From Chromera velia (taxonomy: Eukaryota; Sar; Chromeraceae), in contig JAHBMJ010005853.1 in NCBI GenBank assembly GCA_018398765.1, positions 5,254 to 63,012 on the forward strand: a stretch of DNA of 57,759 nt, in the 5' to 3' direction. Position 1 is the first letter of the stretch; each line of letters starts with the position of its first letter. Shown piece by piece: positions 45,701 to 57,500 of the stretch. The translations under genes and the position numbers were made by a program. The notes under the pieces were generated by a model. That model saw only the letters and a list, made by a program, of their open reading frames with translations. It did not search any database and was not told where the DNA came from.

Positions 45701-47670
45701 CTGGACTGAGTGGAAGAGATTCTGGGGGCGACAGACAAGAGTGATTTCCTCGTTCTTCTCCGTCTTCTTCTTCTGTGTCTCTATCAGAACAGTCCGCTGG
45801 GATGTTCTCTCGGGGACTGGGGCCCGTTCTCTCTGCCCCTGCTCTTCTTCGAATTCCACCTGATGCCACCCCTGTTGTCCCAATTGTAAAGTTATGTGTG
45901 GTTGGTGGACGTCTAGCGGAGTGATCAGGTGAAGAAAGACGAGACGGCTCTGACCAAAGATCACCCCCGTTTTCTGAACCATCTTCGTCTGCTTCATTTC
46001 TGGATAGGTGGGAAAGGGAACGGGAAAGAAACAAAGATGCCGTACTTCGAAAAGGATCACATGGGGATCTCCTACCTCTCTTTCGTGGTTTTCTTTTCTT
46101 GCCCTCTTTGATCTCCGTGTCTCCCCTCTTCCTTCTACCTTCCTTCCCCCCACTCTTCCCCTTTTCCTTCCCACCCCCGTTTCTCTTCCCAGTAGAGGCC
46201 GTCCCCGCCCCCTCCGACGATCTTCTTTTCGACGCCCCCCCCTCACGTATTCGCTGGCGTCGACCGGTACGCACACTGCCCTCGTGGGAATGGGAGTGAT
46301 CACCCCTGGCGCGAGTGGCTTTCTTGGACGGGTCACCCCTGACAGAGGTTTCTTTTAGAGAATCACCCCTCACAGATTTCTCCTGCATCGAGAGCTCTTT
46401 TGAAGCCTGGGGGGAGAGGTGGAGACCACTCTGCTGGTCCCCAGACATACGAACTTCTTTGGGGCTTTTCGGTGAGGTGTCAGGGGACCCTGTAGCCTGT
46501 GCGCGCTTTTTCGTTTTCTCTTCTTTTTGGGGACTCCGTTCCCTCAGATGCAGCGACGAAGACGTCATCAGAGGGGGGGGGAGGGAGACGGACTCTCTGA
46601 CGCACGCAAGAGAGTCCTCTTCCATCTGCGTTGTGGACATGACAGGAAAATCAGGAGGGGGATTGAGAATTTGATCAAAGCGGGAATTGGGACTGAAGCA
46701 CCGCCTTCCCGAGACGTGTGCTCCCTCCATATCAAACTCGCCACTGTCCAGCTGGACTGATTGGAAGGAACGGAGACCCTCCACGTCTCCCTTCAAGTAA
46801 GTTTGGGGTGGGATTAACTGCCAGCCTGACTTCTTCAACTGATCGCCTATGCGTGCCATCTCCATACTGTCCATCTCACAAAGACTGGCCGACTTTCCGG
46901 GGGCAAATGTAGAGGAGCCCTGCTCGGTGTCGATGCCCTGCTGAGGCATTTCCTCCTGCATCTCTGCTGGGTCTTGATGTGGGGGGGCTGCAGCTGCAGT
47001 TGCAGCAGCGAGAATCTGTACTCCCCTTCCTTGTTGAAAAAATGTTTTCGCGAGACCCTTCACTGGCTTTGGCGGTTGACTGACTGCGATGATGCCCTCG
47101 TCTTCCGTGGCGTTCCAATCTGTCTGTCTAGGTTCTGAGCCTGCAGCTCCAGGCTGGTTCGCATCTGCAGTCGGCAGGTGTTCGTCCATGTACATCTGCA
47201 GAATACGCGCGTTGACCTGCATGCAGCAAGACAAAGAAACAAAATGAATCAAAAGATCAACCAGATGGATCCATGGCCCAGAATTAACGGACACTCAGAG
47301 ACAGTCGACGAGGGCTCAGATGACAAAAGCAGAAACAAAGAAAGAAAGAGAAAGAAAGAGAAAGAAAAAGAAAGAAAGAGAAAGAAAAAGAAAGAGAAAG
47401 AAAGAGAAAGAAAGAAAGAGAAAGAAAGAGAAAGAAAGAGAAAGAAAGAAAGAAAGAAAGAGAAAGAAAGAGAAAGAAAGAAAGAAAGAGAAAGAAAGAG
47501 AAAGAAAGAGAAAGAAAGAAAGAGAAAGAAAGAAAGAGAAAGAAAGAAAGAGAAAGAAAGAGAAAGAAAGAAAGAGAAAGAAAGAGAAAGAAAGAAAGAA
47601 AGAAAGAAAGAGAAAGAAAGAGAAAGAAAGAGAAAGAAAGAGAAAGAAAGAGAAAGAAAGAGAAAGAAAG

Positions 47671-47701
<31 letters not shown>

Positions 47702-47981
47702 GAAAGAAAGAGAAAGAAAGAAAGAAAGAAAGAGAAAGAAAGAAAGAAAGAAAGAAAGAAAGGGAAAGAAAGAGAAAGAAAGAGAAAGAAAGAAAGAGAA
47801 AGAAAGAGAAAGAAAGAGAAAGAAAGACAAAGAAAGAAAGAAAGAGAAAGAAAGAAAGAGAAAGAAAGAGAAAGAAAGAAACACAGAAAGAAAGAGAAAG
47901 AAAGAGAAAGAAAGAAAGAGAAAGAAAGAAAAAGAAAGAAAGAGAAAGAAAGAGAAAGAAAGAAAGAAAGAAAGAAAGAAA

Positions 47982-48014
<33 letters not shown>

Positions 48015-48063
48015 GAAGAAAGAAAGAAAGAAAGAAAGAAAGGAAGAAAGAAAGAGAAAGAAA

Positions 48064-48094
<31 letters not shown>

Positions 48095-48197
48095 GGAAAG
48101 AAAGAAGGAAAGAAAGAAAGAAAAAAAGAAACACAGAAAGAAAGAAACACAGAAAGAAAGAAAGAAAGAAAGAAAGGAAGAAAGAAAGAGAAAGAAA

Positions 48198-48235
<38 letters not shown>

Positions 48236-48293
48236 AACACAGAAAGAAAGAAACACAGAAAGAAAGAAAGAAAGAAAGAAAGGAAGAAAGAAA

Positions 48294-48326
<33 letters not shown>

Positions 48327-49812
48327 GAAGAAAGAAAGAGAAAGAAAGAGAAAGAAAGAAAGAGAAAGAAAGAAAGAAAGAAAGAAAGAGAAAGAAAGAG
48401 AAAGAAAGAGAAAGAAAGAGAAAGAAAAAGAAAGAAAAAGAAAGAAAAAGAAAGAAAAAGAAAGAAAAAGAAAGAGAAAGAAAAAGAAAGAAAGAGAAAG
48501 AAAGAGAAAGAAAGAAAAAGAAAGAGAAAGAAAAAGAAAGAAAGAAAAAACGAAATTGCCTGAAAGTCTCTGCATCCTCCCGCCTGTGGTCCTCATGTGT
48601 CTTTGCACCATCCACCCACTCACCCACTCACCCACCCAACCGACCAACCGTTGATCTGCTGCTCTCTCATTCGCACAGACATTCCTACAGGCTACGGCAC
48701 AAGTGGCACCTCACCAGCCAGGCTAAGCCCGGTCCATTGATTTATCCGACCCCAGATGCACCCAACCCACCTCAGTCTGTGTGAAGAGTTCCGTCAGCGT
48801 CATTCTCCTTTCCTTCTCGGTGGCTCCGCCTCCCGGTTGTCCCTTCTCCTGACCGTGTCGAAAGAGGCACTCACTCGTGGACGCCCTTCTCAACGGCGGG
48901 GAGGCGGACGAGGAGACTGCTCTCTCGACCTCCAGAATCCTCAAGAGCGGGTGGCGGTGGAAGGGGGTGGAGAAGGTAGAAGACGGGGAGGCTGCAGGGG
49001 AAGGAAGAGAGTTTGACCTCCTCAGGCTCTTGCTTGTCGGGGCCCCTGTGGGGCGGTTCCTTGAGGGCGGGGGAGGAGACGAAGGGGCCCCGGCATGCCT
49101 CTGCGGGTGGAGTTCCTTCAGACGGGCCCCGGGAACAGCCGCAGTGGAGGTCCGTCTCTTTACGTTGGCGATTGTCGGAAAGACGTGAGTGAGGTCGTCG
49201 ACCTGCACAGACAGCCACGGAGAGGCAGCGAACACGCACACTGAGGAAGGGAAAGGGAGAGAGAGAGAGAGAGAGATTGTTTACAGATGGAATTCGTGAT
49301 GACCACGAACAGCGCCATCTGCCCAAAAGCGCGCATTTCAAGGGAGTGCGCAGAGAAAGGAACCCTCATCGATGCACCATGGCTCCTAACTATGGTGGAG
49401 TCTGGGGGCATGCACATTCAAGTAGAAGGAAAGCAAACACTGCGACTGTTTACACATGCTGGCTGACCTGTGTGGTCGAAGGTGGAGGTTCAGGAAGGGG
49501 CCAGAAGGAAATCGGCCTGGTCTTTCTGCAGGCCGAAGCAATCAGGGGGGTCTTGACCTTGCCCCCAAAGGCAGCGGTTGGAGATTGCGCTGTTGGATAA
49601 GTTGACCTTCCCCCTCCCTCGGAAGTCAGTCTGGCATTCGTGTTCTTTTTCGACTTCAGGCCTGCTCTTTCGTTCTCCACGCAATTGGGCACCCATGACT
49701 GAGAGGAAGTACAGGATTTGTCTCTCCTCTGCGACTGGTTGTTCAAATGGTCCGACACGCAAAATTCGGAGGCGCGAGCGTAGAGAGAAGAGCCGACAGA
49801 GAATGTCGCCAT
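42717..49812 (-). CDS. Very large Ser/Arg/Glu-rich, probably disordered protein
   Basis: Three phase-0 exons: 49812-49468 (ATG at 49812, donor CAG|GTCAGC), 49202-48771 (acceptor TGTGCAG, donor GAG|GTGGGT) and 47216-42717 (acceptor GCATGCAG, stop TGA); about 1758 residues, 1499 of them in the last exon. Short ordered-looking pieces are VDDLTHVFPTIANVKRR at the start of exon 2, VNARILQMYMDEHLP at the start of exon 3, and GALTPEEWMPKIDRS and ADIAALRELHLSARMRRSA in the middle. The rest is Ser, Glu, Gly and Arg-rich with Lys-rich stretches (possible nuclear signals) and acidic clusters. No domain is recognised. A possible start 17 codons earlier (49863) has no supporting context. The intron between exons 2 and 3 carries the 1.2-kb GAAA array. 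A TATA tract lies about 160 bases upstream of the ATG. The gene is divergent from the mitochondrial carrier gene. Confidence 0.7.
47310..48552. repeat. Very long GAAA-type satellite in an intron
   Basis: About 1.24 kb of GAAA/GAAAGAAA with G and C variants and CACA interruptions, inside the intron 48770-47217 of the minus-strand gene. As transcribed it is a CUUU-rich pyrimidine tract upstream of the splice acceptor. All frames on both strands stay open across it, producing meaningless Lys/Glu/Arg or Ser/Phe/Leu proteins of up to about 460 residues. Confidence 0.95.
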
Positions 49813-49869
49813 GCTGCGGGTGCGTGTCTCTTCGGCCCTGCTCGCTTGTGCCTCTTTACACACTCAAGA

Positions 49870-50678
49870 ACCGGTCGTTCGTGGTTTAAAAATACAGGAG
49901 CATCATCGAGAAGATGACTGTGAGGAGCCGGCAGGTGGAAGTTTAATCTGAAAGAGACTCATGTACCGTATATATATGCCTGTCAAATGTTGCACAAAAA
50001 ACGGAAAAAGAAGATTGGTGCAACACATACTTCGTCAGCCGGCATCATTCTGCGCACAGAAAGATGTCCGTGTTTCTGCTGTAAGTCTGCTGGACAAGGA
50101 TAAGTGAAGCTGAGAGAGCTGGTTGAAGCGATGATTGACCAGTCACGAGAAGGAAAACTGCATGGATGATTTCGCTGTCACAAATCATTTTGCCCCAAAT
50201 TTCGCTCGCACGCATTCCGCGTGCGCGCGACAGTCTGCATGCATGCATGCATGACAACTTTTTTGGACGAAGCGAAAATGTCCCGGAAAGTTTGTTTTTT
50301 CGCTTTGTCTTCCTGCATGCTAGCTCGCACGGAGAGCGACGACCGCGCGCGGCAATTTTCAGATTGGCGATCGAAATTCCAAAATCACCCCCTGACAAAG
50401 GATCGAAGTCAACTGTCTCTCAAAAGTGAAGCTGACCACTGTGGAGTGAGGAAATTGGCAAAGAAATTTTCCTGTGATTCCTTTGCAAAGGATTCTTACC
50501 TTTCAACTCTGAAGACCTCAGTCTCTTTTTCCGACTTTTGCCTCGGCTTTTGTGTTCCTCCCGCAGGCATATCGCTTCCTCCATCTTTTTTTGGCCAACT
50601 TCAGCAAATTGGTTTCTCTCCTTTTGAATTCATCCTGATACTTTCTTCCCTCGTCTGAAAAGAGAGTGAGAGAGAAGG
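49870..50678. promoter_or_regulatory. Shared divergent region of the Ser-rich and mitochondrial carrier genes
   Basis: A TATATATA tract at 49969-49977 lies about 160 bases upstream of the minus-strand ATG (49812). A TGCATGCATGCATGCATG run at 50236-50253 lies about 430 bases upstream of the plus-strand ATG (50679). No coding frame is supported between. The region is the second divergent gene pair of the window with this octamer. Confidence 0.45.
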
Positions 50679-53600
50679 ATGAGAGGTTTCGACATTTTGG
50701 ATGATGTGGACCTACAGCTCCACACTTCTTTGATCGACATTCTCTATCACGAGACTGGAAGAAGACGCTCTGTCTTTGGAGAAATGTGGACCACAGTCAA
50801 GTTTGTTGCTGCGGACATTGAGCAGATAATCTGCCTTCTGATTATGCTTCTCTTATCCCAATTCTCCATCTTGTTTGGAATCAAGGGATGTACGAACCTG
50901 ATCAGGGCAGGGTTCCAAACCCTTTTCGAGACGGGTCCAGATGGGCAGAAGAAAAAAGCCAATGAGCTTCTTCAATCCCCCTGGCAAAAAGCCCGAGACC
51001 CCAGCGCCAATCATTTTGGGAAGGCCACGCTGACCCTTATGGCAGTGCTTGTTCTCTGCCTGATGGTCCCTTCCGAAGGCCGTCACACTCACCTTGCAGC
51101 CCAAGGAATGTCGGCAGTCCACCCCACCTCTCACGCCCCTTTCCCGTGGCACATGGCCCAGGACGTCACCACCAAATTCCAAAAGATCAAATCCCAAGTA
51201 GCCAATCGAGCGTTACGCATAGACGAAGAACGAATGCACAAACAGGCAGAAGCAACTCGGCGCATCCAACCTGCGCAAGCGAACCAAAATGCGAACGCGA
51301 AGAGGACGCGCGATCCCGCCAAGGACTCCACCAGTGGGGGGGGGTCACGCGTTATTCCTGTCGCTGCCTCTCTGGTGCACACCGCACGTTCCCTTTTCCC
51401 CCAATACTCCCGTACTTCTTCCTCTGCCGATCAGCCCGAGACCGTCTCGCCCCCTCGAGGCAAGAAGGCTCCCCGTTGGGCTTTCCGAAAGTCCACAAAA
51501 CCCGGAGCCTTCGCCAACGCCCCCGCAGGCACAGGCGCCTCCCCCACCCCTCACTCCGCCCAGCCTTTCCCCTTCCGAAGGAGACGAGACGCCGCGGAGA
51601 CGGCTCCGTCTCCCCGACTCTTCCCTGCCGTCCCATCTCTGAAGTCCCAGCTCGACAAGATGAGGAAAAGCATTCCTTCAGCAGAACAGGTGCAGAGACA
51701 GGCAGCCTCCCTGGTGGCAGGCGGACTGGCGGGAGGGATCGCGGCCACCTTGACGAATCCCCTTGATGTCATCAAGACGCAACTGCAGGTCTGTCTCTCT
51801 GCCTGCCTGCCTGCTTGTCTGCGTGTCGTTTGTCTCGGTGGGTCTCTGTGTGCACTTTGCGAGAGGCATTTGTTTCTGGTTTGATCTGCTCTCATCAGCG
51901 GGCTTTCCTCTTATGCCTTTGTGAATTTGCCTCGCAGCCTGGTTTCGTCGCCCCCTCTGTCATCTCGTCGGCTCTCTCTTTGCTGCCAGAACCGCGTGTG
52001 CAGACTTCTTTCGTTCTTCTCTCCTCCCTCTTGCCTGTCTGTGCAGTCTGCCGGAAAGGGTGACTTCTGGTCGGTTGCACAACGCATCCTCCAGTCTCCT
52101 GAGGGAGCACGTGGACTGTTCAGAGGTCTGACTCCAACTCTGGTGGGGATCATTCCTGCTAGGGCGACGTACTTCTGGGGATACAGCACAGGCAGGGCGG
52201 CGTGCATGAAGAAGTGGGGAGACTGCGCGCTGACACACATCCTCACGGCTGTGGCTGCGGGCATGACGGCGTACACGGTTACGAACCCCATCTTCATGGT
52301 TCGAACAAGGCTGCAATTGATGGCAGACGCACAAGCGGGGCAGGTCGGTACAATCACTCGTTGATGCCTGAGTTTATTTCTGGTCTTCGGTATGTTTGTG
52401 TGTGTGTGTGTGAGGGGGAGAGAGAGCCGTTGCTTGGTTTGCGTGTGTGTACGGGGTATATTTTTTCCCACGGGGGATCTCGCCCAACTCGTCGTGAGGG
52501 TAGTGAATTTGTGGGAAGGCTGGATGGAAATCTCGAAAGGGAAGCAGATCAGCGTCGTCGAGATGCCAATTGTCGGTTTTCTCTGATGCCACCTGTTGTA
52601 TTGAATTTAGTGGGCTTTTTGAATATGTGTGTGTGTGTGTGCGTGTGGTGCGCGCAGGTTGTCTACCGGGGCTGGATGGACGCTACTCGTCACATCTGGG
52701 AGACAGAGGGTCTGGGGGGGTTCTTCAAGGGAGTGGTCGCGTCCTACTGGGGGGTCTCGGAAGGGTGCATCCACTGGCTGTGCTACGAGCAGTTCAGAAA
52801 GAAGTGGATGCAACTGTGAGTCAGTCAGGCCAAATAAGTAGAGCAAAACAAAAGACCAATGGAGAGAGAGTGAGAGAGGGAAAGAAAGGAAGACGACGAC
52901 GAAGAAGAAGAAGAAGCAGAAAATCGTCTTGGCACCAGTGTTCCGTCTGTGTCTGCCCTCTCCCTTCTACTTTCATCCCAGCTGCCTCCTGCCGGCATGG
53001 GTCTCTTCCCCGTTTGCGTTCCTCCGTTTCCTTTGAATGTACTCTGCCCTCTGTGTTGACATGCAATAGGATGAGTAATCACGTTGCTTCATGTCCAGAA
53101 CAAACATCTCATACAGAGAAAGAGGAAAAAAAAAAAACTGCTCCCCTTCTGATCTCTCTGCCTGTGCAGGAACAAAATGCTATCCTCTGACGGAAAGCTC
53201 TCTGCCGAGTTTGACGACAAGATGACCCCCGTGCAGACGTTCGTATCCGCAGGCCTGGCCAAGATGGCGGCAAGCGCGGCGACGTACCCCCACGAGGTCA
53301 TCAGGACCAGACTCCGAGAGCAGGCAGTCAACGGGGTCTTCAAGTACAAGTCAGTTCCTCTCTCTGTGTGTGTTTGGGGGGGGAGGGGGGGGGAAATTTT
53401 GGTTTTTGGTTTTTGTAGTGGTTTGAATGAATGAATCGCCCGAGATGAGGAAGTCTCGAAACACAAAGTTGTTTCTGGCTAGTGAGAGATGGCACGAGTG
53501 TGCGGCAACTTTCCGAGACCTCGAGCTGCCTTCTGAAGAGCAGTTTCTGCCGTCTTTCTCGTTCCTCTTTAGAATGTTTTCGTCATTCCTGTTTAGTTTT

Positions 53601-54168
53601 GAAGGGCCAGGCAAGACACACAATTTGAGAAATATTTCACCGAGAGTGACAGTCTCAGAAACACACACAGAAGAAAGGACATGTGTCCACATGCTTTTCT
53701 CTATTACTCAGTTCAAATTCCACTGCATTTTGACCAACACGGATTGATTGTGCTGCCTGCAGAACGTTTGGGCAAAGTGCGCGTCTCATTCTGGCCGAGG
53801 AGGGTCTCGGCGGTCTGTACGCCGGCCTTGGACCCCACCTTGCACGCGTTGTGCCCTCTACCGCAATTTTGATTGCGTCCTACGAGTTGATCAATTGCGC
53901 GATCAACACGTTGATGGATGAGCGGAGAGAGCAAATGGCACTCAGGAGGGCAGACAGGGAAAGAGAGGCCGAGAGAGAGAGGGCTGCTGCAGTGAAAGCG
54001 AGCGAGATGTCCCCTGTGACAGTTCTGAGCAAGATTGGAAGTGCAAGTAGTCAAAAGAAAAACAATGATCTTGGGCGCGCTTCGCGCGCGCTGGCTGCGT
54101 TGGTGCGTTCCCAAAGATGGGGCGCAGGCGCGTGGGGTCGCACCGCTGCTTCTGCAGCTGCTGCGTGA
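50679..54168 (+). CDS. Mitochondrial carrier, pyrimidine-nucleotide (SLC25A33/36, Rim2) type, with long N-terminal extension
   Basis: Five exons with consistent phases: 50679-51788, 52047-52343, 52658-52815, 53170-53349, 53763-54168; 716 residues. The carrier part begins about residue 340 with ASLVAGGLAGGIAATLTNPLD and has the three family signatures: P-L-D-V-I-K (near 51759), N-P-I-F-M-V-R-T-R-L-Q-L (exon 2) and Y-P-H-E-V-I-R-T-R-L-R-E (exon 4). The second and third signatures, together with the SYWGVSEGCIHWLCYEQF stretch, match the mitochondrial pyrimidine nucleotide carriers, which exchange nucleotides across the inner membrane for mtDNA and RNA synthesis. The first 340 residues are unusual: an N-terminal part with a hydrophobic helix (QIICLLIMLLLSQFSILFG), a second hydrophobic stretch (TLMAVLVLCLMV) and a basic, Pro/Ser-rich linker. 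A later start is possible, but this frame is open and continuous. The C-terminal tail is charged and Ala-rich. Substrate is inferred from motifs only. Confidence 0.85.
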
Positions 54169-57059
54169 TTGATTATTCGTTCTTTCATTATTTGTTCGAT
54201 AGTTGGTCCTTTGGTTCGTTTGACTCACAGAAGTGCATGTTGATTTTTTCAGTTCAATGAAGGAGAAAAAGGAAAACGTGTCATGACGGAAAAAGAATTC
54301 ATTGCTTTTTCTGCCATCAGTTTCCGGGTTACGTTTGTGTGTCCTTTCTTTCAAGTTTGCCTTCTTTCTTGGTGAAGACAGAGATCAGTAGAAAGGGAAA
54401 AAAGAGAGAGGAAGAGAGAGATAGAAGTGACTCTCTCGTCTGTGCGGTTTGTTCTTTTTTGTCAAGGATGCCGATTCACTCACTCATTCTTTTCGTTGCG
54501 GAGGGGAGAAAAGGGGGGAAAATTTTGGTTGCTTGCTTTCGTTCCTTGGTTCTTTCTTCCTCTCCTTTGTGGCTCCTCCCTCTTCTTCTGTTCGTTGTTT
54601 TGTTCCTATCTTCATTCCGTCTTGCAAGATCTTCCGGAGGGAGGATTTGTAGGGACGAAGTACTAGGCCCATTTGCTCCAGTGGGTGCCGCCGTTTGACA
54701 TGACTGTCCTTTGGAAGGAAGGGGAAGTTCGTGAAAGGGTCAGATAGGGATAGATAGAGTGAGCAAGGAAGAAAGAAAGACAGAAAGAGAGAGCAATCCA
54801 GCTGGCAATATGGACAGCGTCGTTTCCTTCAGTCAGGGTCATGGGGCATGGGAGTAAAGTAGAGTAAAGCAAAGCGTGTTCGTGAGCCTCTTTTTGATTT
54901 CATTGGAAAAATAGGCGGTTAGGCAGAATGGGAGGGAAAGAAAAGCTTGTTAGGAGACTCCATGGAAAAGGGAATGGAGAAGAAATCATTATTTATCGAA
55001 GGAAGAAGGAAAAAAAGGAAGAAGTTCCAGTACCAAAAGCAAAAAAGAGGAGAGGACTGATGCGCAGAAGTTCCGAATCATCAAGAAGCTTTGGGTGGAA
55101 GAAGAGACGGAGGGAGAATGTCGAGGAGATAGAACGACAGACATTTCCAAACCTTGTGCTTGTTCCAGCAAAGATGAAATGAAGAAAGAAAAGGAAGAAG
55201 AAGAAGAAAGAGAAGATGAAGAAGAAACGGAAAGCGAAGCAGAGAACCAGCATGTCTTCCAAACAAACGAATGAAATCATCTTACACTTCGTTTTCCTGC
55301 CCAGGTGAGTGTTTCTTTTCTCTTGCACGAGTGTTGTTTTGTTTTCTCCATCCGTTCGTCATTTGTTGTTCATCGTTTCTTCTTCCTTTACGGAATCTCC
55401 TTTCTGTTTCACTCTCTTTCTCTGTCTGTTTGTCTCTTTCTTTCTTCGTGTCTGCCTGAGTGGCCTTTCAATTTTGCTTTCTTCGCTTTTTGCCTTTTTG
55501 TTCTCTTTTCTCCTTCCTTTTCTCTCTGCCGGTGAAGGCCGACAGAAGGGAGGCTTTGCTTCAAAGCCCACCGTGCAGCTGTCAGAGCGCTTCTCCACCC
55601 GCCTCCACTTCGCTTCACTTGTAAAAAGCCGTTTGTGAAGTCGTCATGACTCTCTTTCGCCCACCATCCCAACCCACCCCTGCATTCTTTCTGCCTTGTA
55701 TGGACTGTGGCTGCTTGCCTGATTCTCTCTTTTTGTGTTCTTGTTTGTCTCTCTGTGTACATGTCTGTGTACGTGTCTCTCTTTCTGTCTGTATCTCTCT
55801 GTTGGAGAGAAACTCGTTGGTATTCTCTCTTGCTCGTCCGTTATGAAAAGAAGCAAAGCGAAAAGGCAGTCTGCCTTTCCCTCTCCCCCTCCTACCGTGT
55901 TCAAGATCTGTCCTTCTCTTTCTTGAACAGCCTCCTCTTTGCACCAACCCTGTTTGGCATTGCTGCCTTTCCTTTTCCCTCACGGCTCGCCGCATCCCTT
56001 CCTCGCCCTACGCTGTCGGAAGGGAGAGAAAACAAAGAGAGGGAGAATGAGGGAAGTGTGGCGAACAAGAGAAAGCGAACACACACAAAGCAGGTTGGAG
56101 GAGACCAGACCAACAGACGGACGTGCAGAAAGAAAGCCTGGCTGTCTGATGCGTTCGCACTTCCCGTGTGACTCCGGCCTCAGTCGTCGAATCACACCGT
56201 GCGATATTGAGAGAGGCGCGGAGAGCGAGAAGGAAGGAAAAGGGACAGAAAGTGACGAGAGTGAGCTCGCACTGGAAAGATTCTCCCAACATCATGCAGA
56301 TAGCCGAGCTCAATTTCTTCCGTGACTTGTCCTTTCTTTCTCCTTCTCCTTTCTATTCTTCCGTTTTTGTACGAGGGATGAAGTCATCAGATCCCCAACT
56401 CTATGTACCTGTCTTTCTTCCTTTCTTTCACTCTTGCTCCCAGTCTCCTTTCTTATTTCTTTCTTTGTCTGTCCTCCCCTTCTTCCTTTCCTTCTTGCCT
56501 TTGCTTCCTCTCCTTGCTTTCTCTCCTTTACTGCCTCTGCAATCCTGTCTGTATCTTTGCCTGTCCGACTGACCCTTTGGTTGGTCTTTCCATCTCGATC
56601 GATCTGTTCTGCTCGTCTGTCTGTGTGTGTGTCTGTATATATTATGTCGATGGCTTTTTCGCATGAGTCGTCGGCCGTTTTTCGTTTCGATCAGCGAGGG
56701 AAGCGCCCGCTGTGTCTTCTCGGCAGTTGGTGGCCCGCAAAGCTAAAAGAGACGCGTTGAAAGGAAAAAAGGTTCCATGCGCGTTCTCCCTGTAAGTGGT
56801 AGAAGCACGATTAACAGATCTTCGAGGAGAGGAAAAAGGGACGAAACGAGAGAGAAGTGGACAAGATACCAACCCTCCGCACATGCAGAAACGTGCATCC
56901 AAACGACGCCTTCTTCTTTCTGCTGTCTAACGTACTACACGTTTCCACTTTTCTCGTATTTAGCCCTTCTCTGTATGTGTCTGTCTTTCTCTTTTTACTA
57001 CTGTCTGAAGGGGTTAGCTGTTTCAAAGCCTGTTTGTCAGTCTGACTGACTACTAGTCA
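54169..57059. other. Long pyrimidine-rich stretch without a supportable gene
   Basis: CT-rich DNA with many short repeats and overlapping frames on both strands. The Lys-rich frame 54928-55182 and the hydrophobic frames at 55300-56670 are products of composition and carry no domain. It may include the 3' UTR of the carrier gene and introns of an unseen gene. No RNA gene was recognised. Confidence 0.4.
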
Positions 57060-57490
57060 GCAGAGCAATTCGTTATTGAGCAGAGGAACTTCTAGCACAA
57101 ATGCGTGGCTAGACAAGCGGCTTTGATCTGTTTAGATCTGTTTTATTTTCCGGTTAAGATATCACTGCCAAGATTCACTGGGCCATTGGCACTCATAAAT
57201 TTTCCTAGCTACTGCTGATTAAGTTAGCTTAGTCGGTCGCTGAATCATGATCTCTCAGTATTTCTGTCATTATTCTAGTATACACTAAGGTATATATATA
57301 CCCCTGCCCTTGAATTTTGCTATGGGAAAATTTTTAAATGAAATTTTTATTTAATGTAGGTTGTGTAGCGTTAAGTTTAACATATAAAAACACTAACATT
57401 ACTCTCATAAGTTAACACAATTAATCATTTTTCTGCCTAAGAATCATTACTGTGAGAAATAATATTTTGAGGGATGATTCATGACTAAGA
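57060..57490. other. AT-rich island near the right edge
   Basis: AT-rich, non-coding DNA of the type that lies at gene 3' ends in this window. It directly precedes the stop codon of a minus-strand candidate exon. Confidence 0.5.
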
Positions 57491-57500
57491 GGCATACGGG

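Noticed and set aside
47178-48654. Open frames of 440-460 codons rich in Lys/Glu/Arg (+) or Phe/Leu/Ser (-)
   Set aside because: They are translations of the GAAA satellite. All six frames are open there because the repeat lacks stop codons, and the region is intronic.
54928-55182. Lys-rich 84-codon frame
   Set aside because: Composition follows from purine-rich DNA, and no family or splice support was seen.
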